A DNA stretch of 64,000 nt from Paulownia fortunei (taxonomy: Eukaryota > Streptophyta > Magnoliopsida > Lamiales > Paulowniaceae): NCBI GenBank assembly GCA_019321725.1, contig JAGSPU010000054.1, positions 372,001-436,000 on the forward strand, read 5' to 3'. How positions within the stretch are numbered: the stretch's first letter is position 1; every line of letters begins with the position of its first letter. This document shows, one piece after another, positions 13,520-28,209 of the stretch. The translations under genes were made by a program, and so were the position numbers. Under the pieces are notes generated by a model. That model saw only the letters and a program-made list of their open reading frames with translations. It searched no databases and was not told where the DNA came from.

Positions 13520-14239
13520 CTTTTCAATAATATGATTTATGTTTAAAAAATAAGTGTTAGAATAATTAAGTACTGTTGAAGTATAATTCAAAGAAAATAA
13601 AATTTATTATTTAATGGAAGGACTAAATTGTCCTTTTAGACAACTTAATTAATGCAATTAATTAACTCAAGGAGATATTTCACAGCAATAGTGAGGTGGT
13701 TAGGAGTTACCCTAAACTAGATTAATAAAGTTCTCCTTATAAATAACTGTGACATACTTTTATATAGTGCACATTTTTGAAGTTAACAAAATTAATAATA
13801 CCTGTCTTCTTCAGTTGTCTTTTTAAGTTGAAGAACATGGTGTAAACAACCTTATGCATTTCGTATTATTATACTCACAGGCAATACTTTACTTTGTCAT
13901 AGCTTGTAAAATTTCAAGTTTTATGTGGCCCTAAAATAATCCTCTAGTTTTATATTCACCCCACATACGTTCTAATTATATTTTCAATACAATGAATGTA
14001 AAATAAAATAATAAAAATACAACATTAAAATAAGTGTGCACATATGGAATGCGTAACTTTACTCATATTAACCCACCTGATTAAAATAAAATATCTCAAA
14101 ACCATCTGATTAAAATACCTTGATTTTGTTTTCTTTTTCTCTGGCGAAAAAAGAAGTTCAAAATTAGCTGGCATAACTAGAGAATTGTCACTATCAAAGT
14201 GTTACCTAAGAGAGGTCATCACTCACTAAACTAGTGAAA

Positions 14240-14260
14240 CCCCCCCCCCCCCCCCCCCCC
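14240..14260. repeat. 21-base poly-C run
   Basis: An uninterrupted C homopolymer on the + strand. Similar runs lie at 9129-9148, 12808-12825 and 40212-40228. The length of such a run in an assembly is often uncertain. Confidence 0.95.
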
Positions 14261-17200
14261 ACCCTGCCCCAATGCCTAAGGGGTGTTTGGGAAGTCCATT
14301 TCATGAAATAGGGATTTTCTTTATCTGTTATTTTAGCATATAAATCTATTAATTTAACTCGTAAATTCAAAGTATTTATGCTTTTTTTCTGTTGATTTTA
14401 ATGATAATACCGGCAAATTAAAATTAATTCTATTTTCTCCTTGATTTGGTATAAAATATTGTTTAACTTGTGCTATTTTGGACAAGTAAGGATTTTAGTG
14501 AAGAAAAGAAAAAATAAATAATAAAACACAAGCTTGAATCATTTGAACTAACAAAACAATTTTCTTTGATCCAGAAATAGCGTTGAAGTTCGAACTTAAT
14601 GGAAAAAAAATATTTCATCTTAAATGTAGAGTAGCTATATTAGATTCTTGATAATTAGGCACTTGTAGCACCTTCGAGATGCTATCATAGAGTATGTGAA
14701 ACTTAAGACAATTAAAAAAAATTTAGTAGAAATTGGGCAAAAAGAAACTCTATATTAATAACAATCTTGAAAAGTAGAGACCTATTTTAAGTTTGACCTC
14801 GATTTTCAATGCTATAAGTAGATAATTTTTTTCCCCGATAGAAAAGATCTAGGTTAACCCATCAACCTTTAAGATGAAACTTCAATTTATTTATCTGCAT
14901 ATCAAAGTTAGGCCTAATTACTATGGGGCTGCACACGCACAACTATGTGAAATAAGCTCTTAATCAGCTTCAAACAACTTATCAGCATCACCCGAATCTG
15001 ATAGCAGCTCCATACCTCTAGCATGATCATTTGGTATCATATTTTGGTTGCAATTTTGTCACATTTTTTTTTTTTTTGGTAAACTGGATTGTCTTACCTA
15101 AGTTTAATTATTATTTCCATGCCCTAGCAATTTATAACTTGTCATCTACTATGTGTGTCTTGTTAACATTCCATCAAGTTAAGTTCCAAATCGTGTCAAT
15201 TTAATGGCATGTGTATCTAACTTGTCCGCTCATAAAACAAGTTACCTACATAATAATTCTTCTTATCCCTAGTAATATTGAAGAAAGATTTTGATACTTT
15301 AGTTAAAATGATATTGTTTGCAAATTAATATTTCCTGAACCACATATTCATATATAATTATATTAGTGTCGTGATATTTCATATGGACCCACTTAATGGT
15401 CTAAATTAAAGTGGGTTAAGGATATTCATATGGTGCGAATTAATAGTATGAATACCCGCATTACAATTCAATTAAGTTAGATGAATATTTTAATTACAGT
15501 TATATATAAAAAAAATTAACGTTAAATCAACGTAGTCTCTTCTCTTTCTACATCTATTATGGAAGAGGAATCCATTAAGGTAATTGAATTTGAATGACGA
15601 AGATCATTATCTCTCAAGTATTTAATCATTGTGAACATTCTAAATATATATCGAATTTATCGTATTTTGAATCTTGATTTTCTAAGCATATTAAATTTAT
15701 TAAAATTGAGATTAAATTTTAATTTATTAAAAAAATTATAACAAGTAAAATCTAACAAAAATCACCTCAGTTATTTATTTTATTTCTTACTTAAAAACAA
15801 AAAGAAAAAAAAAGAATTTTTTTTCATTATTATACATGTGATCTCCACTTCTCCAGCATATATACTTCAATACTCACTGTTGCAATTCATCACCTGCCAA
15901 CAGAAAAGTGAAAACTTAATATCACAATATACTAATTCAAACTCTGAGACTGAGAATTAATTAATATCACTGCAAATTACTTTAATTAAATCTGTGAGAG
16001 ATACAGCATATTGTATATCTACTTATGGCCAGTCCTTTCCTTTTAATGTTTCTTGATTTGGTTTCTGTCTACTGCATCTCTTCTGACAATTTATGAGAAA
16101 TGGAGTACCATTTTACGTGTGAATTCAATGTGTAGTGTCATTCAATCGCATCAGTACCATTAACCTTAGTGTTTATGGCCAATAAATTGTTTGTCTGAAC
16201 CAACCTTATGGAGCCATAATAATAAGGGCAGACTGTACTCAGTATTATATACCACATCACGACTTAGGTTTTAGTTTTTGATACGATGGATTTACTTCCT
16301 TTTTTTCCTTTTTTTTTTATTCTATAAAATGAGGCGGGAGCTGTTTTTATAAGTGGAAAATTTTCCAATTTATAATGTACCATGAATGGAATGGAAATTT
16401 TGTAAATTTTGTTATAAATAACAATGATATTTGCTTTTCTCATATATTAAAAATGACATAAAATACCAAGAACATGGCTTTTGGTGCCCTTATAGTCTCA
16501 TCCTATATTACAGGGAGATTTGTGTGTTGCTCTCCCCTCCAACCTTATCCTATTGTCCAAATTTCTTCTTTTTATTATTTCAGGTTTTCCCACTCTCTGA
16601 TTTAAGTTAGAAGGCAAAATGAGGCTCAATAGCTTATTTTCTTCTATGCTCAAGTGGCAAATGATCCCTGATACTTTACTATATTGTTTTTATTAAAGAC
16701 ACAAAAGTTACTAACTTATTAGTAAATCGATGTTTTTATTTAAATTTTGTAAGCTGATATCATTATGCCCATATGTGGATTAAAAATATGTCCTGAAGAA
16801 CAAAATACAATCATGCATTGGAAAGATGTCATTTGGTTGTAACCTTGATCTTTTTCTAATTACTGCTTATGATTTGCCTGTTTCTTATTCTTATTTTTTT
16901 ATTAATTTTATCATTAAGCGAGCCATATAATATTATTTGAAGAGTTATACATTTATGTATTGATAATACCATTTGTTATTTTTTGAAGCTCAATCTCCTT
17001 GATGAATAACAATAATATTATTCGATTATATAACACGAAATTTTATAATCTTAGTATTAGATGATAATTATTTTCTATTTTCATAAGGCTCAACACAATT
17101 ATGAATAGCATATTTTATTTTTAGTTTTAAATTAATCATCTAAAAACAGTAATCAAGGGTGACTAAGGAATATAAAAAAATTGAAGAGCATGTGGTAGGT

Positions 17201-19680
17201 TGCTTTGAGGCTTGAGCATCTAGCTTGATGTAGCTTATTTTAGAGATAAACTAGTATAAATAGGTGTATCAAACATTTTCTTTTTCTTTTTTCTAAAGTT
17301 AAAAGCTCGAAGCAGCTTATTTGTGGAGTTTTTGTACACACCCTCCATAGTATAATTTCTCTGAAAAGTGAATGATTTAGCTGCAAATATGATTTGGAAA
17401 AATACATAATCCACATATAAATATTTTCATACAAAAGATATATGTATAGTAGAACTAACATGGTTTTCATAAATATATATTGAGATAGAATCTCTTAATA
17501 TACTTTTCAATAGGCAAAGTACTATTTGTTATTTTTATTATTGTTGTTGTTTATCGTCACCCTCTTTCTCTATTTTCATATTTGCTGCAGATCATCATCA
17601 TCAGTTCATTTGGGAAAAGAAATAATGAAAAAATTTCACTTTTGATTGGAAGTTGTTAGATTTTAACTTTTCTTAAACTTTAGCAAGACAAGATTAAGCA
17701 ATGACTTAAATTTCTTTTAGATACTAGGTTTGTTTCATGTTTGACATATCAATCAACTTGATTATTTAGAGGGTTGTTTGGATGTAAGTAAATAGATCGT
17801 ATTGTTTTTTTTATTAGTAGAATTTTACAAGTTGTCAAAAAGACAAATGGATGGAAGATTTAAATGAACAAGAATGGAATGGTTTTAATATTTTAGCAAC
17901 CCATTTTTCAAATGAGTGAGTTTTAAGTGAATAGGTACTTTGAATTTTGGACTATGGATTTCATTGAGAAAAATATTTTGATTTGTTTGGTTAGAAATTG
18001 GGGTATAAATAAATCGAGTCGAGTCGAACATGTTACTGTTCAATTTATTTTTAAATTATTATCGAATTTTAAAAATTGTGTTTGAGTTTTAATTGAATCG
18101 AATGCAAGTTGAACTCGAATAGTTTGCTCTCTTTATACATATTTTTTACTAATTGAATTGAATTCGATTCGAATTTTAAATTTTATCAAACGAAAAAATA
18201 TATTCAAATTTGATTTGTTATGTTCAATTAATCGAGTTGAAACGAGAGTTTTTAGTTATGGATCTCAAATCAATTATCTTACTTTTCAACCCTAGTTAGA
18301 AAGAAAAGCAAGAAAGAAATAATTAAACAAGCAAAAATATGAGAAACATTTAATAAGTTACACACATCATAACGTATTCCAAGAAAATAAAAAAATCCCC
18401 TAATTTTCCGAACCTGAACATGAGCGGAATTTTGGCCTTTTATTGAAACATCTAATCTAACCCTCTCAATTTATTTTTTCCACAAAATATTAACGTAGAA
18501 CGAAAACCAAATAGGAAAAAAAATAAAAATTCTCGTACATTCACACACAAACATGTGTAGGTTTGTGCTTTGCAGAACCAACAATATTCATTAATCTTGA
18601 TATAGAATTCTTATGTACATTGTACTTTCCACATAATATTAGGCATTATCATCATCATTAGCATCTAATCTAACCTTCTCAATCTATTTTCGACAAAAAA
18701 TTAACCTTGAACAAGTGACAAAAAATATAAGATAAGAAATTTATGTTCTTCCTCATTTATGATCATGTACCTTGTATGTCGTTGGCTGGTTGAGCCACCT
18801 CTGAACCGTCCGAAACCCCGTCCTTTTCAACCTAGTAATTCTTCTTTAATAATGTAGGCCCTTAAAAACTCTACAAATCAATAAAGAATCAAATAAACGA
18901 GTCCATCATTATACATTTAACTGTGTAGAAAATAATTTCTCTCACATGAGAAATGCCTCCATAACTGAGGTTTAAACACTGGGGCCAAGATTGGTAACAA
19001 ATATATGTGATATAAGCCGAAAAAAAAAAAACCCACCAAAAAATGGGTAGTTATATAATGAAGAAGAAGTAGGTCTATGTGGTCCAAAACTTAGAAATTA
19101 ATTCGTACTATGGTTGATTGTACATGAAAATTTAATTGTCATGTCTAAATGTTCTCGAAAAAATTTGAATTATTGCTGTTGTTTTCGTACATATGTTCAG
19201 TTAATTGCTCATCATTTGATGTAGGATCGAAGTAGAGGAGCAACTTACCAGGACTCTGGCAGTCCGTCTGTTGCCATATTCTGATTCATTATTTTCTTGA
19301 AATATAAACTTTTTTTTTTTTGGGTATGAATATATACATAAAATAGTACTTAAGGATGGCAATTTTTTTATTTTTTTTAAATTAATCGATAAATTGGATT
19401 TATAACATTTTAAACTTGCTGATACTTGTTTTATAAATATGATCAGAAGCAACAATAAAATGGAAAACACAGAGTAGTGCTGCATATACTGAAATTTATT
19501 TACTTTGTAGTTGCTCTTTTGTATTTTGTGTGTGTGTGTGTGTGTTTTGGATTTTTTATGAGAAGTTTGGAGAGTTTTTTGTCTCAAAAAATAAAAAAAT
19601 TATTGGATATTTTTTTTTATAACAAGAAAACGCATTTTTATTTTAAGATATGTAATGGATAAACCAAACTTCTGTGTAAT

Positions 19681-19830
19681 AACCCGTAAATAAGGTGAAA
19701 AGATAAATTATATTAGGCAAGCCCCACACTAAACAAGTTTGGTACAATAGATAAAAATCGAATGGTGTAGGAGATTCAAATTTGAGATATTCAACCTTAA
19801 ATTTTTATCCAACACCACTTGATAATATCA
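19681..19830. repeat. dispersed repeat copy A (SINE-like)
   Basis: This segment shares ordered blocks with 39625-39760: GGCAAGC, then ATCGA-TGGTG, GAGATT, AATTTGA, ATTC, and finally CCAACACCACT. The GAGATTCAAATTTGA block resembles the reverse complement of a tRNA-type B box, so a decayed SINE is possible. The two copies are diverged and the ends are not defined. Confidence 0.45.
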
Positions 19831-20479
19831 GGAGATAAGGATATTAAATTTTAGAACTTGTGAAAAATAGTTATTGGCATTATGGTTAAGAGGTCAAAGT
19901 TGGAGTCTTGAATTCAAGTTTCATTAGAAGTGTGTTATTTATATCAGCGTGTTTATTGTTCATGGTGATTTATTTATATTGATGAATGTATTAAAATTAT
20001 TATTAAATGCAAAAAAACCTCCAAACTAAAATTGAGTTATTATTTACACTAGTAAATATTTATTAAATCTCTTGTAATCCTCTGACTATAATTGATATTG
20101 ATAAATAATTTTGTGGCCACATGTTCTCCAGTTGTAAATAGAAGCTAGGAAAAATTGTGCCACCGATTTAGGTCTTACCCAATTAAATTTGTGAGCGAAT
20201 ATGCATGCCATTATATAATTATATAATAAAGTTAAATACTGTCATCTTCGTGTATAATCAACTATTAATAATCTCATTTAAATATTACATAATAAATATA
20301 TAACACGTCGACTCATTCTCTACCTTTTCTACTGCACTCATATTGATCTTTTTATATATGTTAATGTATGAAGCTTGGGATTTAATCTAATTAGACAGCA
20401 TGTGAACGGACCTATCTAAAGATTTGATTGTCTCTTCTAGGATATACGTCTGCACATCTCCCTCCCTCCCCCCTTTATT

Positions 20480-20853
20480 TATTAGGGTTCTTTTTAAAAT
20501 ATCTTATAAAATATTTTAAAATTTATAAAAAAATTCTAAAATATTTGATAAAAAAATAAAGAGATAATTTATAAACTATTAAAATAAATTGTTAGGATTT
20601 TATAAACTCTTTTAAAAAAATAAAATAAATCTTAATTTATTATTTAAAAATTTTAACAAACTCCTTTACTTTTAATTGTATTAAAAAAACTATCATTATT
20701 AATATTTTATAATTTTATTTTTTACAAATACCTTAAGAAATTATCTTTAAAATAAAATATAATATATAATATCTTGTAAACTCCAAAAATATCATATAAA
20801 TTATAAAAACTTATAAAAAATTTTAAGATAAATTTAGTCAGACACCCTCTTAA
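20480..20853. mobile_element. MITE-like AT-rich inverted-repeat element
   Basis: The right edge reads, on the minus strand, AAGAGGGTGTCTGACTAAAT, the kind of GAGGGTGTTTGG-type terminus seen in plant MITEs. The left edge (AGGGTTCTTTTTAAAATATC) is a poor inverted match. In between are repeated A/T blocks with TTTATAAAA motifs on both strands. There is no coding capacity. The boundaries are approximate. Confidence 0.4.
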
Positions 20854-23800
20854 AGTGTTACGTTGTATATATGCTATGTACAATACATAACATTTGATTG
20901 TTTCAACAAATTTTTTCCTTTCAAATTAAATTTTTAAGATGCTTTTGGAGTGTGCAGGCCCACATAATTGATATGATTGGGTCCTTCTCATTTTTCTTTT
21001 TGAGAATTTATTGGTCATTGACTCATTATATGCACAATTTGGGAATTGTAGTAAAGCATGTGCATAAATGTTGTACAAACGTTCTGGTGAAAAAAAACCA
21101 GGTGATGAAAATATCATAAATGGTAACTAATTATCATAAATGGTAACTAATTTTATCAAAATTTTGTACACAAAGCTGTCAAGAGAATGAAGATATTCAA
21201 GAATTGGCACAATAAGTAATGAGTACATTCAAGAATTGGCATTATTAAATATGCAAAAGTTATTAAATAAAGTTAGTTTGATATTGGGATTAATAAACCT
21301 ATTATTTTGATATTAGATTTAAACAAAAAAAACAAAAAAAAAACAGAATATATGTAGGTGTATTTGTTTCTTGTTAAGTTACTGACAACTGGTATTTTAA
21401 TTTACAGTTTCCATATATCAGTTTTTTAAGGAAGCCAAGTGAATCTACTTGTTGGTGCAAAACTTAAATCTGGTACGATGTACCTTTGGCTGGATGAATT
21501 GGAAACCGACGTGCAGGCAAAGAGGTTGCGGTAAAATTCAAGTTCAAAATTAGAGAATTTGAGTTCTTGTGAATATTTATTTATTTTTATAATAATAATT
21601 ATTAACGATATTTGTAAATTATTGATTGACGGTTAATGTATTTTATAGTTTTACTCACAAAAAATAAAAATAAAAATCAATGTGTATAGTTAATAACTCA
21701 CATATCATTTATTTAATATTTAATTGAGTATTCTAAAATTTCCAACCAAGAGGGGCATATAGAGTGCTTTCAACATGGTTTCGATAACATGAAGTGCACA
21801 TTTTGATTATTCTACAACGGATTGATTTAAATGTAAGTATATGATTGTCATTTTTTCTAGCAACCAAACAATTTAAATTATTTTAATATTTTTTTTTTCT
21901 TTTCTTATCAAAATTCTAATACTGAATAAGGTGTTAATATATCCCCGATGAATCCTGCAATTTTTTACAAGCATTTACTTCAAATTTTTTAGAAGAAATA
22001 TTTCAAAAGTTATCTTAGGTGCTAAAAAGAATTTATACAATCATCAAAATGTTATACATATTGAAGAAAAGAGTAGCCATCAAGTGGTGTATTCAATTCA
22101 TGAAACTTGAATTAAAATCTCAACCTCCCCTCATTGAAGCCATTGCGTACAGCAGCATTAACTGATGTAACCTACACAATTGGCCTCTAAATAAAGAGGA
22201 GAAGAGAAGGAACAACATTGTTTCATCGTACACTTGAATTAATCATATATAAATATAACGTACATATATAATATGCAATATAAAATACAATATAAAAATA
22301 CATAAAAAATTCAAACTGTCGCTCAAGAATATCTTTTTTTTAAAAAAAAAGAACGACCAAATACTTTATTATATCATAATATTAAAGAATAAATTAATTA
22401 AATACATTGAATAACTATAACAATAGAAGTGGTGGAACTTGATTTTAAAACTTAAAATCTTGGAATTAGAGCATTAGGTTTGCTATACAACTAGACCTGA
22501 GAGACACTTATGAGAAAATTGAATTGAAGAACATTCAAGTTTTTCCAGTTTCTACAGTTGTCACCTATTATTTTATGTGACATTAATTAAAATTTTCTGC
22601 AAATGAGGGGGATCAATTAAATGTTGGTTTTAAAAGCAACCCCATCTGTAATTAATTTATTGTTGCATTTTCCTATGAGGGCTTTTAATGCCAACCCCAT
22701 TAAAATTATAAACACCACAAGATTTACTTTTTTTTATTTAAATTTGCTGGATGGCCCGGATCCATAGTACGTATATATCAGATTCTGCTGACTAAAATTC
22801 ATTATTAGCTTATGCCGTCTTTATTATATAAGATTACATAATCTAGAGTTGTTCATGATATTTTTTTTTTCTGTCTTTTTGTTAAAAAGAAAGATTTTGA
22901 TTGTACATATTATCGTATCGAATATTTTGATATGCAATTGACTTATTTGAATAAAATACTGAATATTATCATACTACGCGTTCTCTTACACATTTGTAAT
23001 TAGGTTTCTAATTTTTCTCATTTCCACCACTAATTACGATGCCACCTAATCTTTTGTTGAAATAATTCATCTAATTTTCAATCAGTTAAATAATTTATAG
23101 AGAAAGTAATTAAGTTCTTGAAAAATATGTTCCGGTGTTGGTAAAATAATTGTATGGAACCGATTAGAATTTAAATATTTTATTCATCTATCTCATCTTT
23201 ATGAGTTTAGTTTGACTCTATACATTAATTTTATATATATATATATATATTAATATTTTTTAAATTAGTGATTGAAAGTTAGTTGTGTCATATAACTAAA
23301 ATATTTTTTTAAATGATGGTTGAGACTTGAAAATTATTTTAATGTAAGTGTAGTTTTGAAAAAAAAATTTTAGTAAATGAAAGTTTATTTTGATACATTT
23401 TAAAAAAATAAAAAATAAATAAATTTAGGCAGCAGTAGTAGTATGATAGAGTTAGTGACAAGGTAACTTGAATCATTTAAATTATATTAATTTTTGCTTG
23501 TTATTTAAATTTATTTTTTATTGTCACCCTAATGATTAAAGATAAACTTCTCTTCCCTAATTTTTTTTTTTTCTTTCTATAACTTACAAGTTTAGACATA
23601 TTTGAGATAACTTACTTTTTGTCACTAAATAGCCACTCCCTTAAGTATGTTATATGAATATTAACAATTAAATGTAAATGTAGAATAAAGCAACATGTTA
23701 TTATTGGTATCACAAACACTACATTGTAATGGTTGTCTAGAAATTCTACATACCAATATAAAATAAATTGGAATAAATATTAAAAACGAATCTGAAACAT

Positions 23801-24179
23801 TTTTTTATTTTTTCCATATTGTGCTTAACTATTTAGAATAATCTTAGGTGCAAATATCTTTTAGATTAAGAATTCACATGTCCTATATACAATAAATTGT
23901 TTTCTATCATCTTATATTAGCAGAAAAATTTAATTCGCAATGCTAAAATTATCCCCAATAAATGAATAATTTTATTTTATCATAATAATAATTTTATAAA
24001 TTTAATTAATATCTTAAACTTTATTTAAATTCTCATTATTGACAAAAAATAAAAAACTTAGTGACAACATAATGTAACTTTTAGTCTTGCGACGAAGAGG
24101 CTGTAATCCAAGTATAGTGTCTCCAACCCAAAATATGGAATTGAACATTAGGGTTTATATAGAGTATGGATTTGGATTA

Positions 24180-24337
24180 GGGTATTCTATATTGAAGTAG
24201 AAGTCTATTTGATATTTCCTATATTTGATTGTTATTATTTTTTGAACAAATTACATGGGTATTCTATATTGAAGTAGAAGTCTCTTTGATATTTCCTATA
24301 TTTTCATTATTATTATTATTATTTGAACAAATTACAT
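24180..24337. repeat. tandem duplication, two units of 77-81 bp
   Basis: Unit 1 (24180-24256) and unit 2 (24257-24337) both begin GGGTATTCTATATTGAAGTA and both end with GAACAAATTACAT. They differ by one early substitution and by a changed ATT-repeat tract near the end, which explains the length difference. Confidence 0.9.
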
Positions 24338-25315
24338 GCCAATTGATACAGTAGACAATTTTTTTAAAAGGCAATTATAATTTGAAAAATTATAGGGGAG
24401 GTCTGTATTATTGACAAATCTTAAGAAATATTTACGTAATAAAAAGTAAAAGAGTCATTTCATCCAAACTTAGTATTTTAGACACAAGTACTACTATTTT
24501 TCATTTGCAAATTTTTGCCAATCTATTACAACTTGTAATATAAAGTATTAGTGATAAGATATCATCATATCAAGTGACTATGGGATACAAAATTTTTATT
24601 GAATATTAATTGAATATTAAAATGGCTATTAATTTTGTCATGCGTCTTTTAAATGGATATTAGTGTTTAAATTATTGATCAATCATATTAATTTGAGTAT
24701 AATTTAATGATCTTGTTAAATTTTGATTATAAGTCAAATTGAGATGATGCAGCCAAGTTAAATACCAATCAAACTATGACATTTGAACCCCTCAAGTATG
24801 TGAGCCAATTAAATAATAATAAATATTTTATATTTTATCTTTATAAATTCGTAAAAATATTAAAAATATAGTATTGAAAATGTTCAAAAGAATTATGATT
24901 CTTATAATTCAAACACCTATATAAAGAAAGAAATCATAGGAGCTCGTATTCTAACAACAAGTACATTCAATCTATAGAAATATTTAGAGAGGTCACAAAT
25001 TTCTCTACATTGAAATTCATCAAGTCCAAAAAGATTCTGGTGTTGTAGGTAGATATCAATCGTTTGCACCAAATTAATCATTTATTCGAAATTATAATAC
25101 TAAGCCCTTGAAATAATATTATAGAAGTTCAAATCAATTTTATGGATAATCAAAATGGAAATTTCACCTTCAAATTTTAAAAATTCACAAACTGTCATTC
25201 TTGGAAAGAAGAATTAAGGGATTCAAATCAGATACTATAATCAATTTTTTATCAAATCAACAAATTTTATATTTGTCCATATTTTTCTTTCTTAGTTGAA
25301 AACACAAAATTTATT

Positions 25316-25690
25316 TTACAGTAATAATATCAAAATTGTCATAAATTTTGTCATAAGTCATAATAACAATTATCACAAGTTTAATATTGTCAAATATTAT
25401 ATAAAAGCTATTAATATTGATAATTAGTAAAACAAGAATTGTATATAAACTATAGCTATTAATGATTGGTAATATATATATATATATATATAATGACAAT
25501 TCAATGACAATGAAATATCACTACAATGACTCATTAATTATAATCGTATTGTTAGTACATGTATTACTAATTATCAATATGACAACTAAAAACATAAATT
25601 TTATCAATATTAAATTTATAATTTTTTTAATTATAACAAAAACAAAAATGACCGTTACTTATAATTGTTATTGTTTTAGTAATATGCTAT
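25316..25690. mobile_element. small fold-back element centred on an AT microsatellite
   Basis: The left arm carries TATTGATAATTAGTAA (about 25415-25430) and the right arm carries its complement TTACTAATTATCAATA (25564-25579). Further arm matches include TTTAATATTG and AATAACAATTAT. The axis lies near 25490 in an (AT)n run. There is no coding capacity. It fits a MITE-like palindrome. Confidence 0.5.
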
Positions 25691-27828
25691 GACATTTCCC
25701 AGATAGCAATAGCTGTTTGAGACCAATAGGTCTTGAACTATAGCAGCCGAAATTGCATGTGTGATCATCTTCAATACGTTTTCTTTTTTGCTTACTTAAA
25801 TAGGCATCTTATATTTTATTATCTAGTTAAACACGTTAAAATAGAGACATGTCTAAATAGTTAAGATTGAGATTCTAACTCTACTAAGTATTTTCACAAA
25901 AGTATGGATATTCATATCACTCTATATCAATCTAAGCTTTAAGATCTAATTTTTTATTTTAATTAATTAATTTTATTAATTATATTGAATTTAGTTATTA
26001 ATATTTTAATATAATTAATCATTCGTTAAATAGAGGAAATAAAAAGACGGAGGCACATCCCCCACCCATGTATTTTTTTCAGCATAAATATGTTCTCTTA
26101 TATTGTAATCAACAAAATACTATTATGAAGTATTATCATTACACTAGAAAAATAATAACAACAATAATGATAATAACGACGGAAAAAAAAAAAAATTGAC
26201 CGTCATGGCATTTTATTTGCCTAGGAAGAGCAAGTACCAGTATCCACGGGCTACATATAGATGTCCAGCCCATTTTTTGCAGCCCGTTTTTGTCACTTTG
26301 ACCAGTTATTAAGGCCGCTAGATAGATTGGGCTGCAAAATGAAAATTTTAAGACTGTGTAAGGACTTAAGACTCAGGCTTTGACTCCATCGACAATGTCT
26401 AACTCAGCCCCCATACTATAAAATCAAATGTTGCTCAAGATTTAAAAACTTAAAAAAGAATGAATTGTGATTTCTTAGTATCTTTCACTAAAATAAACAA
26501 TCTTATATGAAAAAAATTATACACCAGTGTATGCTCATAGTGACTTATAAATAAATGAGAATAAATAGAAAATATGTAATAGCTGTTATGCTCAACATCT
26601 CAAAGATGGGTCTAAACACTGATTACTTTTAATCACAATAAAGAGACACTACACTATTAAATGAAACCCTTTAGTTCAAAACTAAAACGAGAGATAAGTA
26701 AGTTGGTTATTTTTCAGGCAACCACCGAGAGAGAATTATTTTGTGTGTTAATTGCAGGCGGCAGAATCGCTGTTGCAGGGGTTGAGATTTTTAGTTATGG
26801 AGAGATAAGTAATTAGTTATTGTTTCCCTAATCAAATGTCTAGTTTTAGTATTGGATAAGCTATAATAATCTCAACTCCTAGACACGGGGGATTATGTAG
26901 ATGACACTGAAGATTACATCAACATTGTGACTGGGGGTTCAGGTAAAGAACAGCAACCCTTGTTAATAGAAAGCGGATTTCCATTGTGTGCTACTCCATG
27001 TTCTCCCTAATGTTTTTCCTGCAAACATTTAGATACAAAAGACAGCCTAATTGTCTATATCAGCCACAAATAACTTGCACTAATTTAGTACTTGCCTGGG
27101 GTGAGTTTCCCCAAGAACTACACCAAAAAATCATCTTCAATTTTCTCAGAAGTAATTGGACGGGAGGCCGTTAATTTGTTCGACCCAAATATCTTGTTGG
27201 CGATCATCTTCATGTTTTATAACTCGTCCATTGGACATTGACATTGAAGACTAGAGGCTAATTTCACAATGAAGAGAAAACATTAAGGGGAACCATAATT
27301 ATATAATGAGTGCAAGGATGTAAACGAGCAAAGAATAAGATGATTGCGAAGTGAAAAACATGCTGACAGTCATAACCAAGATGAAATCTATTGAAGAAAT
27401 TTCCTCAGTGAAGAGAAAAGAAGGGAAGAAGAATTGAACAGAACATAAATACGAGTTTTGCACTAACATGAGAATAAGCAAAGATCACGCCTATTAACAG
27501 GCTCACATAGTATCATTCACATTAAAAGGGTCATGAACTAGCTAACAAATTGACTTGTACCATAGCATCATCTGTCATCCGTTTAAAAATGGATTACTAC
27601 TAAGCCAAAACACACGATTCGTATGACAAATTTTAAGCTGAAGAATGATCCTATAACCATATCGGGGCTGAAAAGAATGAATCTTCCTCTACATAATCAA
27701 ATCCACAATCCAATTACAGCTGATATAAACGGAAAGGCAGTATATAATTACTTGGTTAGAGAGAATATTGGAGGACATGAAAAACCTCTTAAGGCCATTT
27801 ATAAAAATTCTAGATTTACTTAATACCT

Positions 27829-27992
27829 ACAGTCCTTGACCATGATAAATACAACTCATGAATCAATAAAGCACAATCAATAATCTTTCTTCCTACCTTA
27901 TGATGCTCAAAAGGGATAGAAATCCTCAAATTCCTTAGTATTACAGCCCTTGACCATGAAAAATGAACTTGTAAATTAATAAAGCACAATGA
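27829..27992. repeat. imperfect direct repeat, spacing ~113 bp
   Basis: ACAGTCCTTGACCATGA...CAATAAAGCACAAT (from 27829) recurs as ACAGCCCTTGACCATGA...TAATAAAGCACAAT (from 27942). Confidence 0.75.
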
Positions 27993-28209
27993 TGAGTCTT
28001 CCTCTAATAAAATTAAGTCCCACTCCACCCTTCACTATGACTTCCCTTGTCCCCAAACCAACAACATGATGAATTCTCAAGATAGAGAAATATCAAAGGT
28101 CACACAGATACATTGAAAACTACTATGAGCAAGGTCCCATGCATGATGATTTGTTATAACAACAAAATAGCCATTCAAATGGCCTATTATGCAGAATATA
28201 CTAGTGCAC

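Larger units (their letters stand above)
10701..19680. other. gene-free AT-rich intergenic DNA
   Basis: I see no supported gene on either strand. The region contains microsatellites (TA run 11119-11145, AC run 13028-13047, TA run 13488-13509, TG run 19527-19546), C runs (12808-12825, and 14240-14260 with 21 C), and several diverged small-transposon-like patches. These patches include TTCGATTC-rich inverted stretches at 11450-11680 and at 18010-18290. The open frames found here are short and low in complexity. Confidence 0.6.
20854..26200. other. gene-free AT-rich intergenic DNA
   Basis: No supported gene. A direct 20-bp tandem (ATCATAAATGGTAACTAATT twice, about 21112-21155), a 77-81-bp tandem pair (24180-24337) and a fold-back element (25316-25690) lie inside. 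The remainder is low-complexity A/T sequence. Confidence 0.6.

Noticed and set aside
13549..13850. Segment starting TGTTAGAATAATTAAG that resembles the start of an LTR
   Set aside because: No matching end, primer-binding site, partner LTR or target duplication could be found.
19201..19587. 128-codon open frame on the minus strand
   Set aside because: It is built largely from A/T homopolymers and a TG microsatellite (THTHTH), with no recognisable domain.
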